Counted from the stretch's first letter, positions 8,076-17,650 are shown. The stretch: 47,564 bases of DNA from an uncultured Ruminococcus sp. (GCA_905234535.1 CAJOII010000004.1:1-47564); one strand, 5' to 3'. Translations and numbers: made by a program. Notes: generated by a model from the sequence alone, not told the origin.

Positions 8076-9689
8076 TCAGAGCTTGGGGCCCGCTTCCACC
8101 AGCGCTTTGCCGGCTTCGTTGGTCTCGTACTTCTTGAAGTTCTTGATGAATCTCTCGGCGAGATCCTTCGCCTTCTCATCCCAGACAGCGGGATCTTCAT
8201 AGGTGTCTCTCGGGTCTAAGATACCGGTGTCTACGCCGCTAAGCTCGGTCGGGATCTCAAAGTTAAAGTAGGGGATGGTCTTGGTGGGAGCGTTCTTGAT
8301 GTCGCCGCCTAAGATCGCGTCGATGATGCCGCGGGTATCCTTGATGGTGATGCGCTTGCCGGTGCCGTTCCAGCCGGTGTTGACGAGGTATGCCTTGGCG
8401 CCGCTTCTCTCCATTCTCTTGACGAGCTCCTCAGCGTACTTTGTCGGGTGCAGCTCCAAGAACGCCTGACCGAAGCAGGCGGAGAAGGTGGGGGTGGGCT
8501 CGGTGATGCCGCGCTCGGTACCCGCTAACTTCGCCGTGAAGCCGGAGAGGAAGTAGTACTGGGTCTGCTCGGGGGTGAGGATCGAGACAGGAGGCAGAAC
8601 GCCGAACGCGTCCGCGGAGAGGAAGATGACATTCTCAGCGGCGGGGCCGGAGGAGATGACATTGACGGTCTTCGCGATCTTCTCGATATGCTCGATCGGA
8701 TAGGAGACACGGGTGTTCTCGGTGACGCTCTTATCGTCGAAGTCGATCTTGCCCTCGTCGTCTACGGTGACATTCTCTAAGAGCGCGTCTCTCTTGATCG
8801 CGTTGTAGATATCGGGCTCACTCTCTTTATCGAGACCGATGACCTTCGCGTAGCAGCCGCCTTCAAAGTTAAAGACGCCGTTGTCGTCCCAGCCGTGCTC
8901 GTCGTCGCCGATGAGCAGTCTCTTGGGATCGGTGGAGAGGGTGGTCTTGCCGGTGCCGGAGAGACCGAAGAAGATGGCGGTGTTCTTGCCGTTCATATCG
9001 GTGTTCGCGGAGCAGTGCATCGAAGCGATGCCCTTGAGCGGGAGATAGTAGTTCATCATCGAGAAGAGACCCTTCTTCATCTCGCCGCCGTACCAGGTGT
9101 TGAGGATGACCTGCTCGCGGGAGGTGACATTGAAGAGTACCGCGGTCTCGGAGTTGAGACCGAGCTCCTTAAAGTTCTCTACCTTCGCTTTGGAGGCGTT
9201 GTAGCAGACAAAATCGGGCTCAAAGCTCTCTTCCTCTTCCTTGGAGGGTTTGATGAACATATTCTTGATGAAGTGTGCCTGCCAGGCGACCTCTACGATG
9301 AAGCGCACCGCCATGCGGGTGTCCTTGTTCGCGCCGCAGAAGCAGTCGACGATATAGAGTTTTTTGCCCGAGAGCTCGTCGAGCGCGAGCTTCTTGCAGG
9401 CTTCCCAAGTCTCTACAGACGCGGGGTGGTTATCGTTCGGATACTCGGGAGTAGTCCACCAGACGGTGTCCTTTGAGTTCTCATCCATGACGATGAACTT
9501 ATCTTTGGGAGAGCGACCGGTGTAGATGCCGGTCATTACATTGACAGCGCCGAGCTCGGTGAGCTGACCTTTGTCAAAGCCCTCGAGCGAGGGATCCATC
9601 TCATCCTCGAAGAGCTGTTCGTACGAGGGGTTATAGATAACCTCTTTGACATCCGTGATGCCGTATTTGGAAAAATCGATCTTTGACAT
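8076..9689 (-). CDS. pckA: Phosphoenolpyruvate carboxykinase (ATP)
   Basis: The 537-residue product matches the length of ATP-dependent PEPCK. It interconverts oxaloacetate + ATP with PEP + CO2 + ADP. Visible motifs include TGRSPKDKF, the substrate loop [13 protein letters not shown], the metal/phosphate region [11 protein letters not shown], and the P-loop-like [13 protein letters not shown], followed by [11 protein letters not shown]. In fermentative gut Clostridia this enzyme often runs in the carboxylating direction; that direction is inference here. CAGGAGG lies 6 bases before the ATG. The gene is monocistronic, with its own promoter and a shared downstream terminator. Confidence 0.97.
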   Translation of the reverse strand: MSKIDFSKYGITDVKEVIYNPSYEQLFEDEMDPSLEGFDKGQLTELGAVNVMTGIYTGRSPKDKFIVMDENSKDTVWWTTPEYPNDNHPASVETWEACKKLALDELSGKKLYIVDCFCGANKDTRMAVRFIVEVAWQAHFIKNMFIKPSKEEEESFEPDFVCYNASKAKVENFKELGLNSETAVLFNVTSREQVILNTWYGGEMKKGLFSMMNYYLPLKGIASMHCSANTDMNGKNTAIFFGLSGTGKTTLSTDPKRLLIGDDEHGWDDNGVFNFEGGCYAKVIGLDKESEPDIYNAIKRDALLENVTVDDEGKIDFDDKSVTENTRVSYPIEHIEKIAKTVNVISSGPAAENVIFLSADAFGVLPPVSILTPEQTQYYFLSGFTAKLAGTERGITEPTPTFSACFGQAFLELHPTKYAEELVKRMERSGAKAYLVNTGWNGTGKRITIKDTRGIIDAILGGDIKNAPTKTIPYFNFEIPTELSGVDTGILDPRDTYEDPAVWDEKAKDLAERFIKNFKKYETNEAGKALVEAGPKL

Positions 9690-9720
9690 ACTGATACCTC
9701 CTGATATATTTTACCCTCAT

Positions 9721-9749
9721 ATTATCTTATATTAAAGCAAAAAAGTCAA
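9721..9749 (-). promoter_or_regulatory. SigmaA-type promoter for pckA
   Basis: On the minus strand TTGACT (9744-9749) and GATAAT (9721-9726) are 17 bases apart, about 32 bases before the start codon. Confidence 0.55.
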
Positions 9750-9789
9750 GAGCGCCTCTTTAGAATAATCACGCAATGCGTGGAATACT

Positions 9790-9807
9790 TTGGTCAATTT
9801 TGACCAA
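9790..9807. promoter_or_regulatory. Perfect 18-bp palindrome upstream of pckA
   Basis: TTGGTCAATTTTGACCAA is an exact palindrome about 40 bases upstream of the pckA -35 box. It could be an operator for pckA. It has no T-run and is distinct from the neighbouring terminator. The regulator is unknown. Confidence 0.4.
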
Positions 9808-9831
9808 TTGACCGAAAAGATAACAAGAAAA

Positions 9832-9861
9832 AACGACCCCTTTCTCAAAAAAGGGGTCGTT
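9832..9861 (-). terminator. Terminator after the L,D-transpeptidase gene
   Basis: AACGACCCCTTT and AAAGGGGTCGTT form a perfect 12-bp stem, followed on the minus strand by TTTTCTTG. Confidence 0.8.
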
Positions 9862-9874
9862 GTTATACAAAGAG

Positions 9875-11485
9875 TTAATACACGATGACCGGTGTGCCGA
9901 CAGAGATGTTTTTGTAGATCTTCTGAACATTCTTGTACGGGGTATTGACGCAGCCGTGAGAGCCGTTGCCCTTGTAGATATTTCCGCCGAAGGATGAGCG
10001 CCACGAGGCGTCGTGGATCCCGTAGCCCGAGCCGATGAACGCGATCCAGTACTGAACATAGGAGCTGTATCCGGGACCGGATAAGGTGCAGGGCGAAGCC
10101 TTGTTCTGTACCGAGTGGTAGCCCTTGGGGGTATCCATCGAGTTGCAGTTGCCGGTGACGACAGGGGTCTCGACTAAGAGCTTGCCGTTTTTGTAGAACC
10201 ACAGATGCTGTCTCTTGATGTTGATCTCAACATAGGTTTTGCCGACGGTGCGGCTGTAGGCGCCGGAGGTGACCTTATACTTTAAGTGCAGATAGGTGCC
10301 TCTGACCTTGGTGTTGTTCTTGCCGACATACTTGTAGGGATAGATCCTGAAGTGGTAGGTCTTGCCCGCTGTCAGACGAACGGAGAGGAGATCGGTGGAG
10401 CCGTATCTGCTGCCCTTGAGCGCCTTGAAGTTCTTGTTGTCGGTGGAGTAGTAGATATCGTAGCCCTTTGCGTATTTGTTCGAAGTCCACTGGAGGTTGA
10501 CTCTCGAGAGGATCGTCTTTGAGCCGTTGTTGCTCGGAGCGCACAGCCCGCAGACGGTCTTGATCTGAGCGTATTCGCCGTAGACGGTCTGAGAGCCGAC
10601 TGTCTTGTATGCGCGCACACGGTAGTAGTATGCTCTGCCCTTTGTGACCTTGGTGTCGCTGAAGGTATTGGTTTTGACGGTCTTATATTTTTTGAACTGA
10701 CCGTTTGTGGAAGAGTCCTCGCGGTAGATGACATATCCGGTGGCGTAGTTATTCTTGGTCCACTTGAGGTCGATGGTCTTTGAAGAGTGAACAAGCGTGA
10801 GACCGGTCACCTTTGCGGGGTTGGTCGCGGTGGTGTAGGAGACGGGATCGCCCTCGTACTTATTGTTGTTCTTGGTGACATAGGCGCAGATCTTGAACTC
10901 ATATGTATGACCCGCTGACAGGCTGTACAGGGTGAAGGTGTTCGTCTTGACCGAGAAAGTCTTCAGCGCGCTGCCGGTGCTCTTATCCTTCCAGTAGATA
11001 TTATAGCCGGTGACATCCTTGACCGCGTTCCACTTGAGGGTGATCTTCGAGGTCGAGGAAGAGGTGCGCTTGACGCCCGATACCTTGGCGGGCTTGGGGT
11101 TCGAGGGTGCCTGAGTGGGCGCCTGAGTGGGAGCCTGCGTCGGCTGTACGGTCGGCGCCTGTGTGGGAGCGTCTGTAGGAGCGGCAGTCGGCTCGTCGGT
11201 AGGCGGATCGGTAGGATCTTCCGTAGGGGCATCGGTCGGATCCTCCTCAGACGGATCCTCAGGGTCGATCTCGTCGCCGATTATACCGGATGGTGCGGTG
11301 ACGAAGATCTGCTGCTTCATCATCGCTCTTGCTTCAAGAGGCTCGTCTGCCTTTTCTGTGATCTCATCCGCTGTGTCTGCCGCAGAGGTCTCCTCTGCGC
11401 TGACAGCGGGGGCGCTCACGAACAGAGCCGCGATCAAAACCAGCGCCAGTACCGCAGACAACAGGCGTGTGGATAATTTTTTCAT
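9875..11485 (-). CDS. Secreted L,D-transpeptidase with fibronectin III repeats
   Basis: The 536-residue product has a Sec signal peptide (KKLSTRLLSAVLALVLIAALF, cleavage near SAPAVSA). An acidic and Pro-Thr linker of PTDEPTAAPTDAPTQA type fills residues about 75-135. Three fibronectin type III-like modules follow (each with a KWNAVKDVTGYNIY-like start and a Y-E-F-K/R-I strand). The C-terminal 125 residues are a YkuD domain with the active-site signature GIHDASW...GNGSHGCVN, whose Cys is the nucleophile. It should make 3-3 peptidoglycan crosslinks or attach proteins to the wall, outside the membrane. CGGAGGGAA precedes the ATG. Confidence 0.9.
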   Translation of the reverse strand: MKKLSTRLLSAVLALVLIAALFVSAPAVSAEETSAADTADEITEKADEPLEARAMMKQQIFVTAPSGIIGDEIDPEDPSEEDPTDAPTEDPTDPPTDEPTAAPTDAPTQAPTVQPTQAPTQAPTQAPSNPKPAKVSGVKRTSSSTSKITLKWNAVKDVTGYNIYWKDKSTGSALKTFSVKTNTFTLYSLSAGHTYEFKICAYVTKNNNKYEGDPVSYTTATNPAKVTGLTLVHSSKTIDLKWTKNNYATGYVIYREDSSTNGQFKKYKTVKTNTFSDTKVTKGRAYYYRVRAYKTVGSQTVYGEYAQIKTVCGLCAPSNNGSKTILSRVNLQWTSNKYAKGYDIYYSTDNKNFKALKGSRYGSTDLLSVRLTAGKTYHFRIYPYKYVGKNNTKVRGTYLHLKYKVTSGAYSRTVGKTYVEINIKRQHLWFYKNGKLLVETPVVTGNCNSMDTPKGYHSVQNKASPCTLSGPGYSSYVQYWIAFIGSGYGIHDASWRSSFGGNIYKGNGSHGCVNTPYKNVQKIYKNISVGTPVIVY

Positions 11486-11556
11486 ATGGTTCCCTCCGTT
11501 ATTTGGTTTCTGTATTTATCAGTAAATCATACTCTTAAAAAGGCGTTATCATAACC

Positions 11557-12129
11557 TTATGATTCAAAATGGATGACCCCGTCGGACATACTCGAGATCT
11601 TTGCGAGGGACTCTACCCGAATGCCCATCGAGCGGATCAGACCGCCGCCCTCCTGATACGCCTTCTCGATCACGATGCCAGCGCCGACGATCTGAGCTCC
11701 CGCAAAGCGGATCAGCTCGATCAGTCCCTTGAGCGCCGATCCCTTCGCGAGGAAATCATCGATGATCAGGATCTTGTCATCCTTATGGAGAAAGTCCTTG
11801 GATACGATGATGTCGTAGACATTCTTATGAGTGAAGGATTCGACCTTGGTGGTGTAGACATCGTTTGCGATGTTGACGGTCTTGGTCTTCTTCGCGAATA
11901 CTACCGGAACCCTGAACTCCTCGGCGACGATGCAGGCGATGCCGATACCGGATGCTTCGATGGTGAGGATCTTGGTGATCTCTTCATCCCGATAGAGGCG
12001 GTGAAACTCCTTTGCAAGCTCCCTGATGAACAGCACATCGATCTGGTGGTTGATAAAGCTGTCAACCTTGAGAATGTTGCCTTCGCGGACGACGCCGTCC
12101 TTGAGAATACGGTCTTCGAGCAGTTTCAC
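11557..12129 (-). CDS. xpt: Xanthine phosphoribosyltransferase
   Basis: The 190-residue product converts xanthine and PRPP to XMP in purine salvage. It starts with GTG at 12129 (GGGGTGG 6 bases upstream) and reads KLLEDRILKDGVVREGNILK, the standard Xpt start. The PRPP loop is ILIIDDFLAKGSALKG, and SGIGIACIVAEEF precedes it. Xpt genes of Bacillus carry a guanine riboswitch. I see none in the 185 bases upstream. The gene is single and divergent from fhs. A weak hairpin with a T-run at about 11540-11558 may end it. Confidence 0.93.
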   Translation of the reverse strand: MKLLEDRILKDGVVREGNILKVDSFINHQIDVLFIRELAKEFHRLYRDEEITKILTIEASGIGIACIVAEEFRVPVVFAKKTKTVNIANDVYTTKVESFTHKNVYDIIVSKDFLHKDDKILIIDDFLAKGSALKGLIELIRFAGAQIVGAGIVIEKAYQEGGGLIRSMGIRVESLAKISSMSDGVIHFES

Positions 12130-12253
12130 TGTATGCCACCCCTATTTTCAATGATATATAACAGATTCTACTATAGTTCAACCTATTTTTCAATAGATAT
12201 TCAGCGAAAAAAATCGAAAATTTCAATTTTGTAATTTCTTCTTTGTTTCCGTG

Positions 12254-12282
12254 TTGACTGAAATCACGCTTTTATGTATAAT
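12254..12282 (+). promoter_or_regulatory. SigmaA-type promoter for fhs
   Basis: TTGACT (12254-12259) and a perfect TATAAT (12277-12282) are 17 bases apart, 32 bases before the fhs start. Confidence 0.75.
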
Positions 12283-12314
12283 TGTACTGAATTCACACAT
12301 AAAGGAGAATATAA

Positions 12315-13982
12315 ATGACGGATATAGAAATCGCTCAGAGCTGTGAGATGAAGCCGATCAAAGAGATAGCGGCGCGCGCGGGCATCCGGGAAGATGACCT
12401 CGAATATTACGGCAGATACAAGGCGAAGCTCCCGCTTTCTCTGATGGACAGAGAGAACCCCGACAACAAGCTGATCTTGGTGACCGCGATGACGCCTACT
12501 CCCGCGGGAGAGGGCAAGACCACCACGACCATCGGGCTTGCGGACGCTTTGCAGGCGATGGGCAAGAGCGTATCCGTGGCATTAAGAGAACCCTCCTTAG
12601 GGCCGGTGTTCGGCATCAAGGGCGGCGCCGCGGGCGGCGGCTACGCGCAGGTGGTGCCGATGGAGGATATCAACCTGCATTTTACCGGAGATTTTCACGC
12701 GATCGGCGCGGCGAACAACCTGCTCGCGGCGATGCTCGATAACCATATCCATCATGGGAATACCCTCGGGATCGATACGAGAAAGATCACCTGGAAGCGC
12801 TGTGTCGATATGAACGACCGCCAACTGCGCTTTGTTGTGGACGGCTTGGGCGGTAAGATCAACGGCGTGCCGCGCGAAGACGGCTATGACATCACCGTCG
12901 CGTCCGAGGTGATGGCGGTGCTGTGCCTTTCGTCTTCGATCGACGATCTCAAGGAGCGGCTCTCTCGGATTATTGTCGGCTACACCTTTGACGACAGACC
13001 TGTCACCGCGGGCGACCTCAAGGCAGCGGGTGCGATGACCGCGCTCCTAAAGGACGCGCTAAAGCCGAACCTTGTTCAGACTTTGGAGGGGACGCCCGCC
13101 TTTGTTCACGGAGGACCGTTCGCGAATATCGCCCACGGCTGCAACTCCGTGATCGCGACCAAGACCTCTCAGGCGCTCTCGGAGTATACCGTCACCGAGG
13201 CGGGCTTCGGCGCGGATCTGGGCGCTGAGAAGTTTTTAGATATCAAGTGCCGCTATGCGGGAATGCGTCCCGACGCAGTCGTTGTGGTCGCGACCGTCCG
13301 CGCTCTGAAGATGCACGGCGGCGTGGATAAGAAGGACTTAAACACCGAGAACATCGAGGCGCTCTCAAAGGGTCTGCCGAATCTATTGCGCCATGTGGAT
13401 AATATCAAGAATGTCTATCATCTGCCGTGCGTCGTCGCGCTCAACAAGTTCCCGACCGATACCGACAGAGAAGTAGAGCTCGTGATCGAAGAGTGCAGAT
13501 CGCTCAAAGTGAACACGGTGCTCTCCGATGTCTGGGCGAAGGGCTCCGACGGCGGCGTCGAGATGGCGAGAGAGGTCGTTCGTCTGTGCGAGGAAGAGTC
13601 AAGCGAGAACTTCTCCTTCTCCTATGATCTCGAAAGCTCGATCGAAGAGAAGATCGAAGCGGTGGTGAAGAAGATCTACCGCGGCGCGTCTGTCGCGTAT
13701 TCGAAGAACGCGAAGAAAGAGATCGAAAAGCTCACCTCCTTAGGCTATGACAAGCTTCCCATCTGTATCGCGAAGACCCAGTACAGCTTCTCGGATGACC
13801 CGTCGCTTTTATGCGCGCCCGAGGGCTTTGAGGTCACGGTCAGAAATGTGAAGATCTCCGCCGGAGCGGGGTTCGTCGTGATCCTGACGGGCGATATCAT
13901 GACCATGCCCGGACTGCCGAAGTCTCCCGCCGCCGAGCGGATCGATGTGGATTCTCACGGCGTGATCTCGGGGCTGTTCTGA
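12315..13982 (+). CDS. fhs: Formate--tetrahydrofolate ligase
   Basis: The 555-residue product makes 10-formyl-THF from formate, THF and ATP, feeding purine synthesis or the methyl branch of the Wood-Ljungdahl pathway. The N-terminus [17 protein letters not shown] is typical. The P-loop is [15 protein letters not shown] at about residues 58-72, followed by [23 protein letters not shown]. The C-terminus has [14 protein letters not shown] and [19 protein letters not shown], all family signatures. Length is normal. AAAGGAG precedes the ATG. The pseudouridine synthase gene starts one base after its stop. Confidence 0.97.
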   Translation: MTDIEIAQSCEMKPIKEIAARAGIREDDLEYYGRYKAKLPLSLMDRENPDNKLILVTAMTPTPAGEGKTTTTIGLADALQAMGKSVSVALREPSLGPVFGIKGGAAGGGYAQVVPMEDINLHFTGDFHAIGAANNLLAAMLDNHIHHGNTLGIDTRKITWKRCVDMNDRQLRFVVDGLGGKINGVPREDGYDITVASEVMAVLCLSSSIDDLKERLSRIIVGYTFDDRPVTAGDLKAAGAMTALLKDALKPNLVQTLEGTPAFVHGGPFANIAHGCNSVIATKTSQALSEYTVTEAGFGADLGAEKFLDIKCRYAGMRPDAVVVVATVRALKMHGGVDKKDLNTENIEALSKGLPNLLRHVDNIKNVYHLPCVVALNKFPTDTDREVELVIEECRSLKVNTVLSDVWAKGSDGGVEMAREVVRLCEEESSENFSFSYDLESSIEEKIEAVVKKIYRGASVAYSKNAKKEIEKLTSLGYDKLPICIAKTQYSFSDDPSLLCAPEGFEVTVRNVKISAGAGFVVILTGDIMTMPGLPKSPAAERIDVDSHGVISGLF

Positions 13983-13983
13983 T

Positions 13984-14628
13984 ATGGAGCTTCGGATTCT
14001 GTATGAGGACGAGTACCTCATCGCCGTGGACAAGCCTTACGGACTTCTCTCCGAGGGCGAGGGGGAAGACTCGCTGATCACACAGCTGACCCGATATCTG
14101 AAGGAGAGCGGAAAGCCCGCCTTCATAAAGCCGGTGCATCGTCTCGATCGGACGACCCGCGGCGCGATCATCTACGCGAAGACCTCCGAATGTGCGAGAA
14201 GGCTCTGTGAGATGATCCGTTCGGGCACGGTGAGAAAGATCTATACGGCGAAGATCGAGGGGATCCCCGAGTATCAGAAGGGGTATCTCGAGGATATGCT
14301 CTTCTACGACAGGAGAAGGAACAAGAGCTTTGTCGTCAAGAACGAGCGCAAAGGCGTCAAGCGCGCGAAGCTCTATTATGAGGTATTAAGCGTCGAGAAT
14401 ATCGAAGACACGGCGGTGTCTGAGGTGAAAGTGGAGCTTCTCACCGGCAGAACCCACCAGATACGGGTGCAGTTTGCGTCCCGCGGGATGCCGATCGTGG
14501 GCGATCGGCGCTACGGCAGTACCATCCGCTCACAGATCCTGCTCTTCTCTTCTGAGATCCGCCTCAAGCACCCCTTCACCGGCGAGGAACTGGTGATCGA
14601 TTCATCATTCAAAATTCATAATGACTGA
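13984..14628 (+). CDS. RluA-family pseudouridine synthase
   Basis: The 214-residue product lacks an S4 domain and is all catalytic domain. The active-site motif is HRLDRTTRGAIIYAK near residue 50, whose Asp is the catalytic residue. LLTGRTHQIRVQFASRGMPIVGDRRYG near residue 145 completes the family pattern. Small single-domain members modify rRNA or tRNA; the target here cannot be told from sequence. It follows fhs by one base, so it is cotranscribed and probably translationally coupled to it. It ends at a strong terminator. Confidence 0.88.
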   Translation: MELRILYEDEYLIAVDKPYGLLSEGEGEDSLITQLTRYLKESGKPAFIKPVHRLDRTTRGAIIYAKTSECARRLCEMIRSGTVRKIYTAKIEGIPEYQKGYLEDMLFYDRRRNKSFVVKNERKGVKRAKLYYEVLSVENIEDTAVSEVKVELLTGRTHQIRVQFASRGMPIVGDRRYGSTIRSQILLFSSEIRLKHPFTGEELVIDSSFKIHND

Positions 14629-14631
14629 AAA

Positions 14632-14661
14632 AGCAGGAGCTTCGATCACGAAACTCCTGCT
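14632..14661. terminator. Two-way terminator between rluA-type gene and copA
   Basis: AGCAGGAG...CTCCTGCT with an inner TTCG/CGAA pair forms a long stem, followed by CTGTTTTATT. Confidence 0.85.
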
Positions 14662-14669
14662 CTGTTTTA

Positions 14670-14891
14670 TTATGCATCATTTTCTACCGAGATCGCCTTG
14701 TATCCCGCGTCGCTGACGGTTTTCATCACCGCGGCGGCGTCAAGGGGAGCGTCGCTCAGGATGACCGCCTTCTTCTCTTCATGGGAGGCGGTGACCTCTT
14801 TGACATTGAAGTCCTTCTCGATCGCTTCTCTGACATGCTTCTCGCACATCGGGCACATCATACCTTCGATATTGACGGTTGTTTTGATCAT
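14670..14891 (-). CDS. copZ: Possible internally started CopZ-like copper chaperone
   Basis: Within the 3' end of copA an ATG at 14891 is preceded by AAAAGGAGAAA at ideal spacing. From it the frame gives a 73-residue HMA protein with GMMCPMC and a ferredoxin-like beta-alpha-beta pattern, the exact size of a stand-alone CopZ chaperone. CopZ hands Cu(I) to CopA and to CsoR. Two readings are possible: the domain is made only as part of CopA, or it is made from both starts. The retained ribosome site suggests that the ancestor had separate copA and copZ genes. Confidence 0.55.
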   Translation of the reverse strand: MIKTTVNIEGMMCPMCEKHVREAIEKDFNVKEVTASHEEKKAVILSDAPLDAAAVMKTVSDAGYKAISVENDA

Positions 14892-17219
14892 ATTGCTTTC
14901 TCCTTTTTGATGATTTTGCTGATCGGTATCGCCGGCTTTCGGCAGCGATACCGGTTGTGTATGATATGTTCTTTTCTTCTTCGGGTTGAAGAGGTTGAGC
15001 CTTAAGGCGTTTGTGACGACGCAGAACGACGACAGGCTCATCGCCGCCGCGCCGAACATCGGCGAGAGCGTCCAGCCGAAGAGGGGGATCCATACACCCG
15101 CCGCGAGCGGGATCCCGATGAGGTTGTAGATGAACGCCCAGAAGAGGTTCTCGCGGATATTTCTCAAGGTCGCTTTGGAGAGGCGGATCGCCGCGGCGGC
15201 ATCGGTGAGCTTTGAGTTAATCAGCACGACATCTCCCGCGTCGATCGCGATATCCGTACCCGAGCCGACGGCGATGCCGGTGTCTGCTTCGACCAGGGCG
15301 GGAGCGTCGTTGATGCCGTCGCCCGCCATTGCGGTCTTGCCGTACGCTTTGAGTTCTTTGACGCGGTCGCTCTTTTCGGTGGGGAGGATCTCGGAGAAGA
15401 TCCTGTCGATCCCGACTGATGAGGCGATCGCCTCAGCGGTCTTTTTGTTATCGCCCGTGAGCATCACGGTGCGGATGCCCATCATCTTAAAGTCGTCGAT
15501 CGCTTCCTTCGCGTCTTCCTTGACGGTATCGCTGACGGCGATGACGCCGAGGATCGTGTCGCCTTTTGAGAACAGCATCGCGGTCTTGCCCTGTTCAGAG
15601 AGGGCTGAGACGATCTTCTCGATCTCATCGGAGAGAGGCAGATTCTCTTTTAGATATCTCGGATTTCCGGCGAGGACGGTCTCGCCGTCGATAGATCCCC
15701 GAAGTCCTTTGCCGAATACCGATTCAAATTGTTCGATATTCTGATAAGCGATACCCTGTTCATCGCAGTAGTGAATGATCGCTCCTGATAAGGGGTGCTC
15801 GCTCTGCTTTTCGACAGAGCCCGCGACAGAGAGCAGAGCTTGCTCATCCGCGCCGTTTAGAGGGATGACATCGGTCACCGCGGGTTCGCCCTTGGTGATG
15901 GTGCCGGTCTTGTCGAGCGCGATGATCCGGGTCTTTCCGGTCTCTTCCAAGCTCTCAGCCGTCTTGAAGAGGATGCCGTGTCTCGCGCCCACGCCCGAGC
16001 CGACCATGATGCTCACAGGTGTCGCAAGACCCAAGGCGCACGGACAGCTGATCACGAGCACCGTGATACCTCTTTCCAGCGCGAAGCCGACCTCTTCTCC
16101 TGCGATCAGCCACACGCCGGTCGCAACAGCGGCGATCAGGAGAACCGCGGGGACGAAGATCCCCGATACCTTATCGGCGATGCGCGCGATGGGCGCCTTG
16201 GTGGCGGCGGAGTCGCTGACGGTCTTGATGATCTGAGAGAGGGTGGTGTCCTCACGGACCTGTGTCGCTCTGCACTTGAGAAAGCCCGACTGATTAAGGG
16301 TGCCGGCATAGACCTTCTTGCCCTCATGCTTCTCGCTCGGGATGCTCTCTCCGGTGAGCATACTCTCGTCGATCGCGCTCCGGCCGCTGATGACCACGCC
16401 GTCGACAGGGATATCCGAGCCGGGACGCACGATGAAGATGTCGCCGATATTGACCTCTTCGACCGCAACGGTATGTTCCGCGCCGTCTCTCTCGATCACG
16501 GCGGTCATGGGCTTGAGCTTCATCAGCGCTTTCAAGGCGTCGGTGGTCCTGCCCTTGGAGTGAGCCTCTAAGATCTTGCCGAGCGTGATCAGCGTGAGGA
16601 TCATCGCGGCGGACTCAAAGTAGAGATCATGCGCGATCATATGCGCTTCTTCTGTGCCTCCCGCGCTCTGTATGACGGTCATCGAGATCAAGAGATACAG
16701 ACTCCACAAGAACGACGCCGCCGAGCCTAAGGAGACAAGGGTGTCCATATTCGGCGAAAGGTGGATCGCGCCCCTGAAGCCCGAGATAAAAAACCGCTGG
16801 TTGATCACCATGACGATCGCGGCGAGCAGCATCTCAATCACCGCGATACCGACGGGATTTCCGTCTAAAAAGGGAGGCAGCGGGAAGTGCCACATCATAT
16901 GTCCCATCGAGAGATACATCAAAAGAAGCAGGAAGACAAGAGAGCCGATGAAGCGGATCACAAGGGGCCTTACCTCGCTTTTCTCCTTCACGGGAGCGGA
17001 CTTTGACGATTCTTTTGTATTCTTTTTGACGGTTGCGCCGTAGCCGGCCTTCTCTACGGCAGAGATGATCTCGCTTTCCGTCGCCGTGCCCTCGACGCTC
17101 ATCGAGTTTGTGAGGAGCGAGACCGCGCAGCTGTCGACAGACGGGAGCTTTGAGACCGTCTTTTCGATCTTAGCCTGACACGCGGCGCAGCTCATGCCGG
17201 TGATATCAAACTGTTTCAT
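14670..17219 (-). CDS. copA: Copper P1B-type ATPase CopA with C-terminal CopZ-like domain
   Basis: The 849-residue product pumps Cu(I) out of the cell. The start is ATG 17219, two bases after the csoR stop. Residues 1-66 are a heavy-metal-associated (HMA) domain with GMSCAAC at 8-14. Membrane helices begin near residue 85. The phosphatase loop TGES is near 289, the metal site CPC is at 392-394, and the phosphorylation motif DKTGT is at 436-440. After the last helix the usual stop is missing: the frame passes a 25-residue polar linker into a second HMA domain (GMMCPMC, about 786-792). The linker DNA contains AAGGAG placed 8 bases before an in-frame ATG, so a free CopZ could also be made. Confidence 0.93.
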   Translation of the reverse strand: MKQFDITGMSCAACQAKIEKTVSKLPSVDSCAVSLLTNSMSVEGTATESEIISAVEKAGYGATVKKNTKESSKSAPVKEKSEVRPLVIRFIGSLVFLLLLMYLSMGHMMWHFPLPPFLDGNPVGIAVIEMLLAAIVMVINQRFFISGFRGAIHLSPNMDTLVSLGSAASFLWSLYLLISMTVIQSAGGTEEAHMIAHDLYFESAAMILTLITLGKILEAHSKGRTTDALKALMKLKPMTAVIERDGAEHTVAVEEVNIGDIFIVRPGSDIPVDGVVISGRSAIDESMLTGESIPSEKHEGKKVYAGTLNQSGFLKCRATQVREDTTLSQIIKTVSDSAATKAPIARIADKVSGIFVPAVLLIAAVATGVWLIAGEEVGFALERGITVLVISCPCALGLATPVSIMVGSGVGARHGILFKTAESLEETGKTRIIALDKTGTITKGEPAVTDVIPLNGADEQALLSVAGSVEKQSEHPLSGAIIHYCDEQGIAYQNIEQFESVFGKGLRGSIDGETVLAGNPRYLKENLPLSDEIEKIVSALSEQGKTAMLFSKGDTILGVIAVSDTVKEDAKEAIDDFKMMGIRTVMLTGDNKKTAEAIASSVGIDRIFSEILPTEKSDRVKELKAYGKTAMAGDGINDAPALVEADTGIAVGSGTDIAIDAGDVVLINSKLTDAAAAIRLSKATLRNIRENLFWAFIYNLIGIPLAAGVWIPLFGWTLSPMFGAAAMSLSSFCVVTNALRLNLFNPKKKRTYHTQPVSLPKAGDTDQQNHQKGESNMIKTTVNIEGMMCPMCEKHVREAIEKDFNVKEVTASHEEKKAVILSDAPLDAAAVMKTVSDAGYKAISVENDA

Positions 17220-17221
17220 AT

Positions 17222-17518
17222 TTACCTCATCAGTTTTGAGACGATGTCCATCAGCTCGTCGACCGTATCGTCTCTGCCGTCCTTGATATCGCGGACGACG
17301 CACGAGCGCATATGGCGCGCGAGCAGCTCTTTGTTGAACGAGTTGAACGCCTGTTTTGCAGCGGCGGCTTGGGTGAGGATATCGACACAGTAGGCGTCGT
17401 TCTCGACCATCGATTTGATGCCCCTGATCTGACCCTCTAAGCGGGAGAGACGGTTTAAGAGCGCCTTCTTCTCATCCGTGGACCGTTCGGTTTTCTTCTC
17501 ACAGTGACAGTGTTCCAT
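17222..17518 (-). CDS. csoR: Copper-sensing repressor CsoR
   Basis: The 98-residue product is an all-helical DUF156 repressor. It starts at ATG 17518 after AAGGAGGAG; a longer frame would begin upstream of the promoter operator and is not credible. The N-terminus MEHCHCEKK is a metal-rich tail. LLNRLSRLEGQIRGIKSMVENDAYCVDILTQ contains the first Cu ligand Cys, and HMRSCV the His-x3-Cys pair. CsoR binds GC-rich palindromes and lets go when loaded with Cu(I). It is the first gene of the csoR-copA operon and should repress itself through the two boxes at 17541-17595. Confidence 0.93.
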   Translation of the reverse strand: MEHCHCEKKTERSTDEKKALLNRLSRLEGQIRGIKSMVENDAYCVDILTQAAAAKQAFNSFNKELLARHMRSCVVRDIKDGRDDTVDELMDIVSKLMR

Positions 17519-17540
17519 GATATTCTCCTCCTTATGCGTG

Positions 17541-17557
17541 ATACCCCCACGGGGTAT
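17541..17557. promoter_or_regulatory. CsoR operator, proximal copy
   Basis: ATACCCCCACGGGGTAT is a near-perfect 17-bp palindrome between the -10 box and the csoR ribosome site, matching the GC-rich CsoR box pattern. Confidence 0.75.
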
Positions 17558-17573
17558 TTTGATCTTCAGCGCT

Positions 17574-17602
17574 ATTATATACCCCCATGGGGTATTTGTC
17601 AA
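17574..17602 (-). promoter_or_regulatory. csoR-copA promoter with CsoR box in the spacer
   Basis: On the minus strand a perfect TTGACA (17597-17602) and perfect TATAAT (17574-17579) are 17 bases apart. The palindrome ATACCCCCATGGGGTAT (17579-17595) fills the spacer, so bound CsoR would directly block RNA polymerase. Confidence 0.85.
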
Positions 17603-17619
17603 GAGGCGCAGCAACAAAA

Positions 17620-17639
17620 AAAGAGCCCGAAGGCTCTTT
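17620..17639 (-). terminator. Terminator after the YkuD-like gene
   Basis: AAAGAGCC CGAA GGCTCTTT is an 8-bp stem with a tetraloop, followed on the minus strand by TTTTTGTTG. It lies just 18 bases from the copper promoter. Confidence 0.8.
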
Positions 17640-17650
17640 CTTGCGTATTG

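Noticed and set aside
12130..12253. Guanine riboswitch before xpt
   Set aside because: No conserved purine-aptamer loops can be found in the AT-rich 120 bases upstream.
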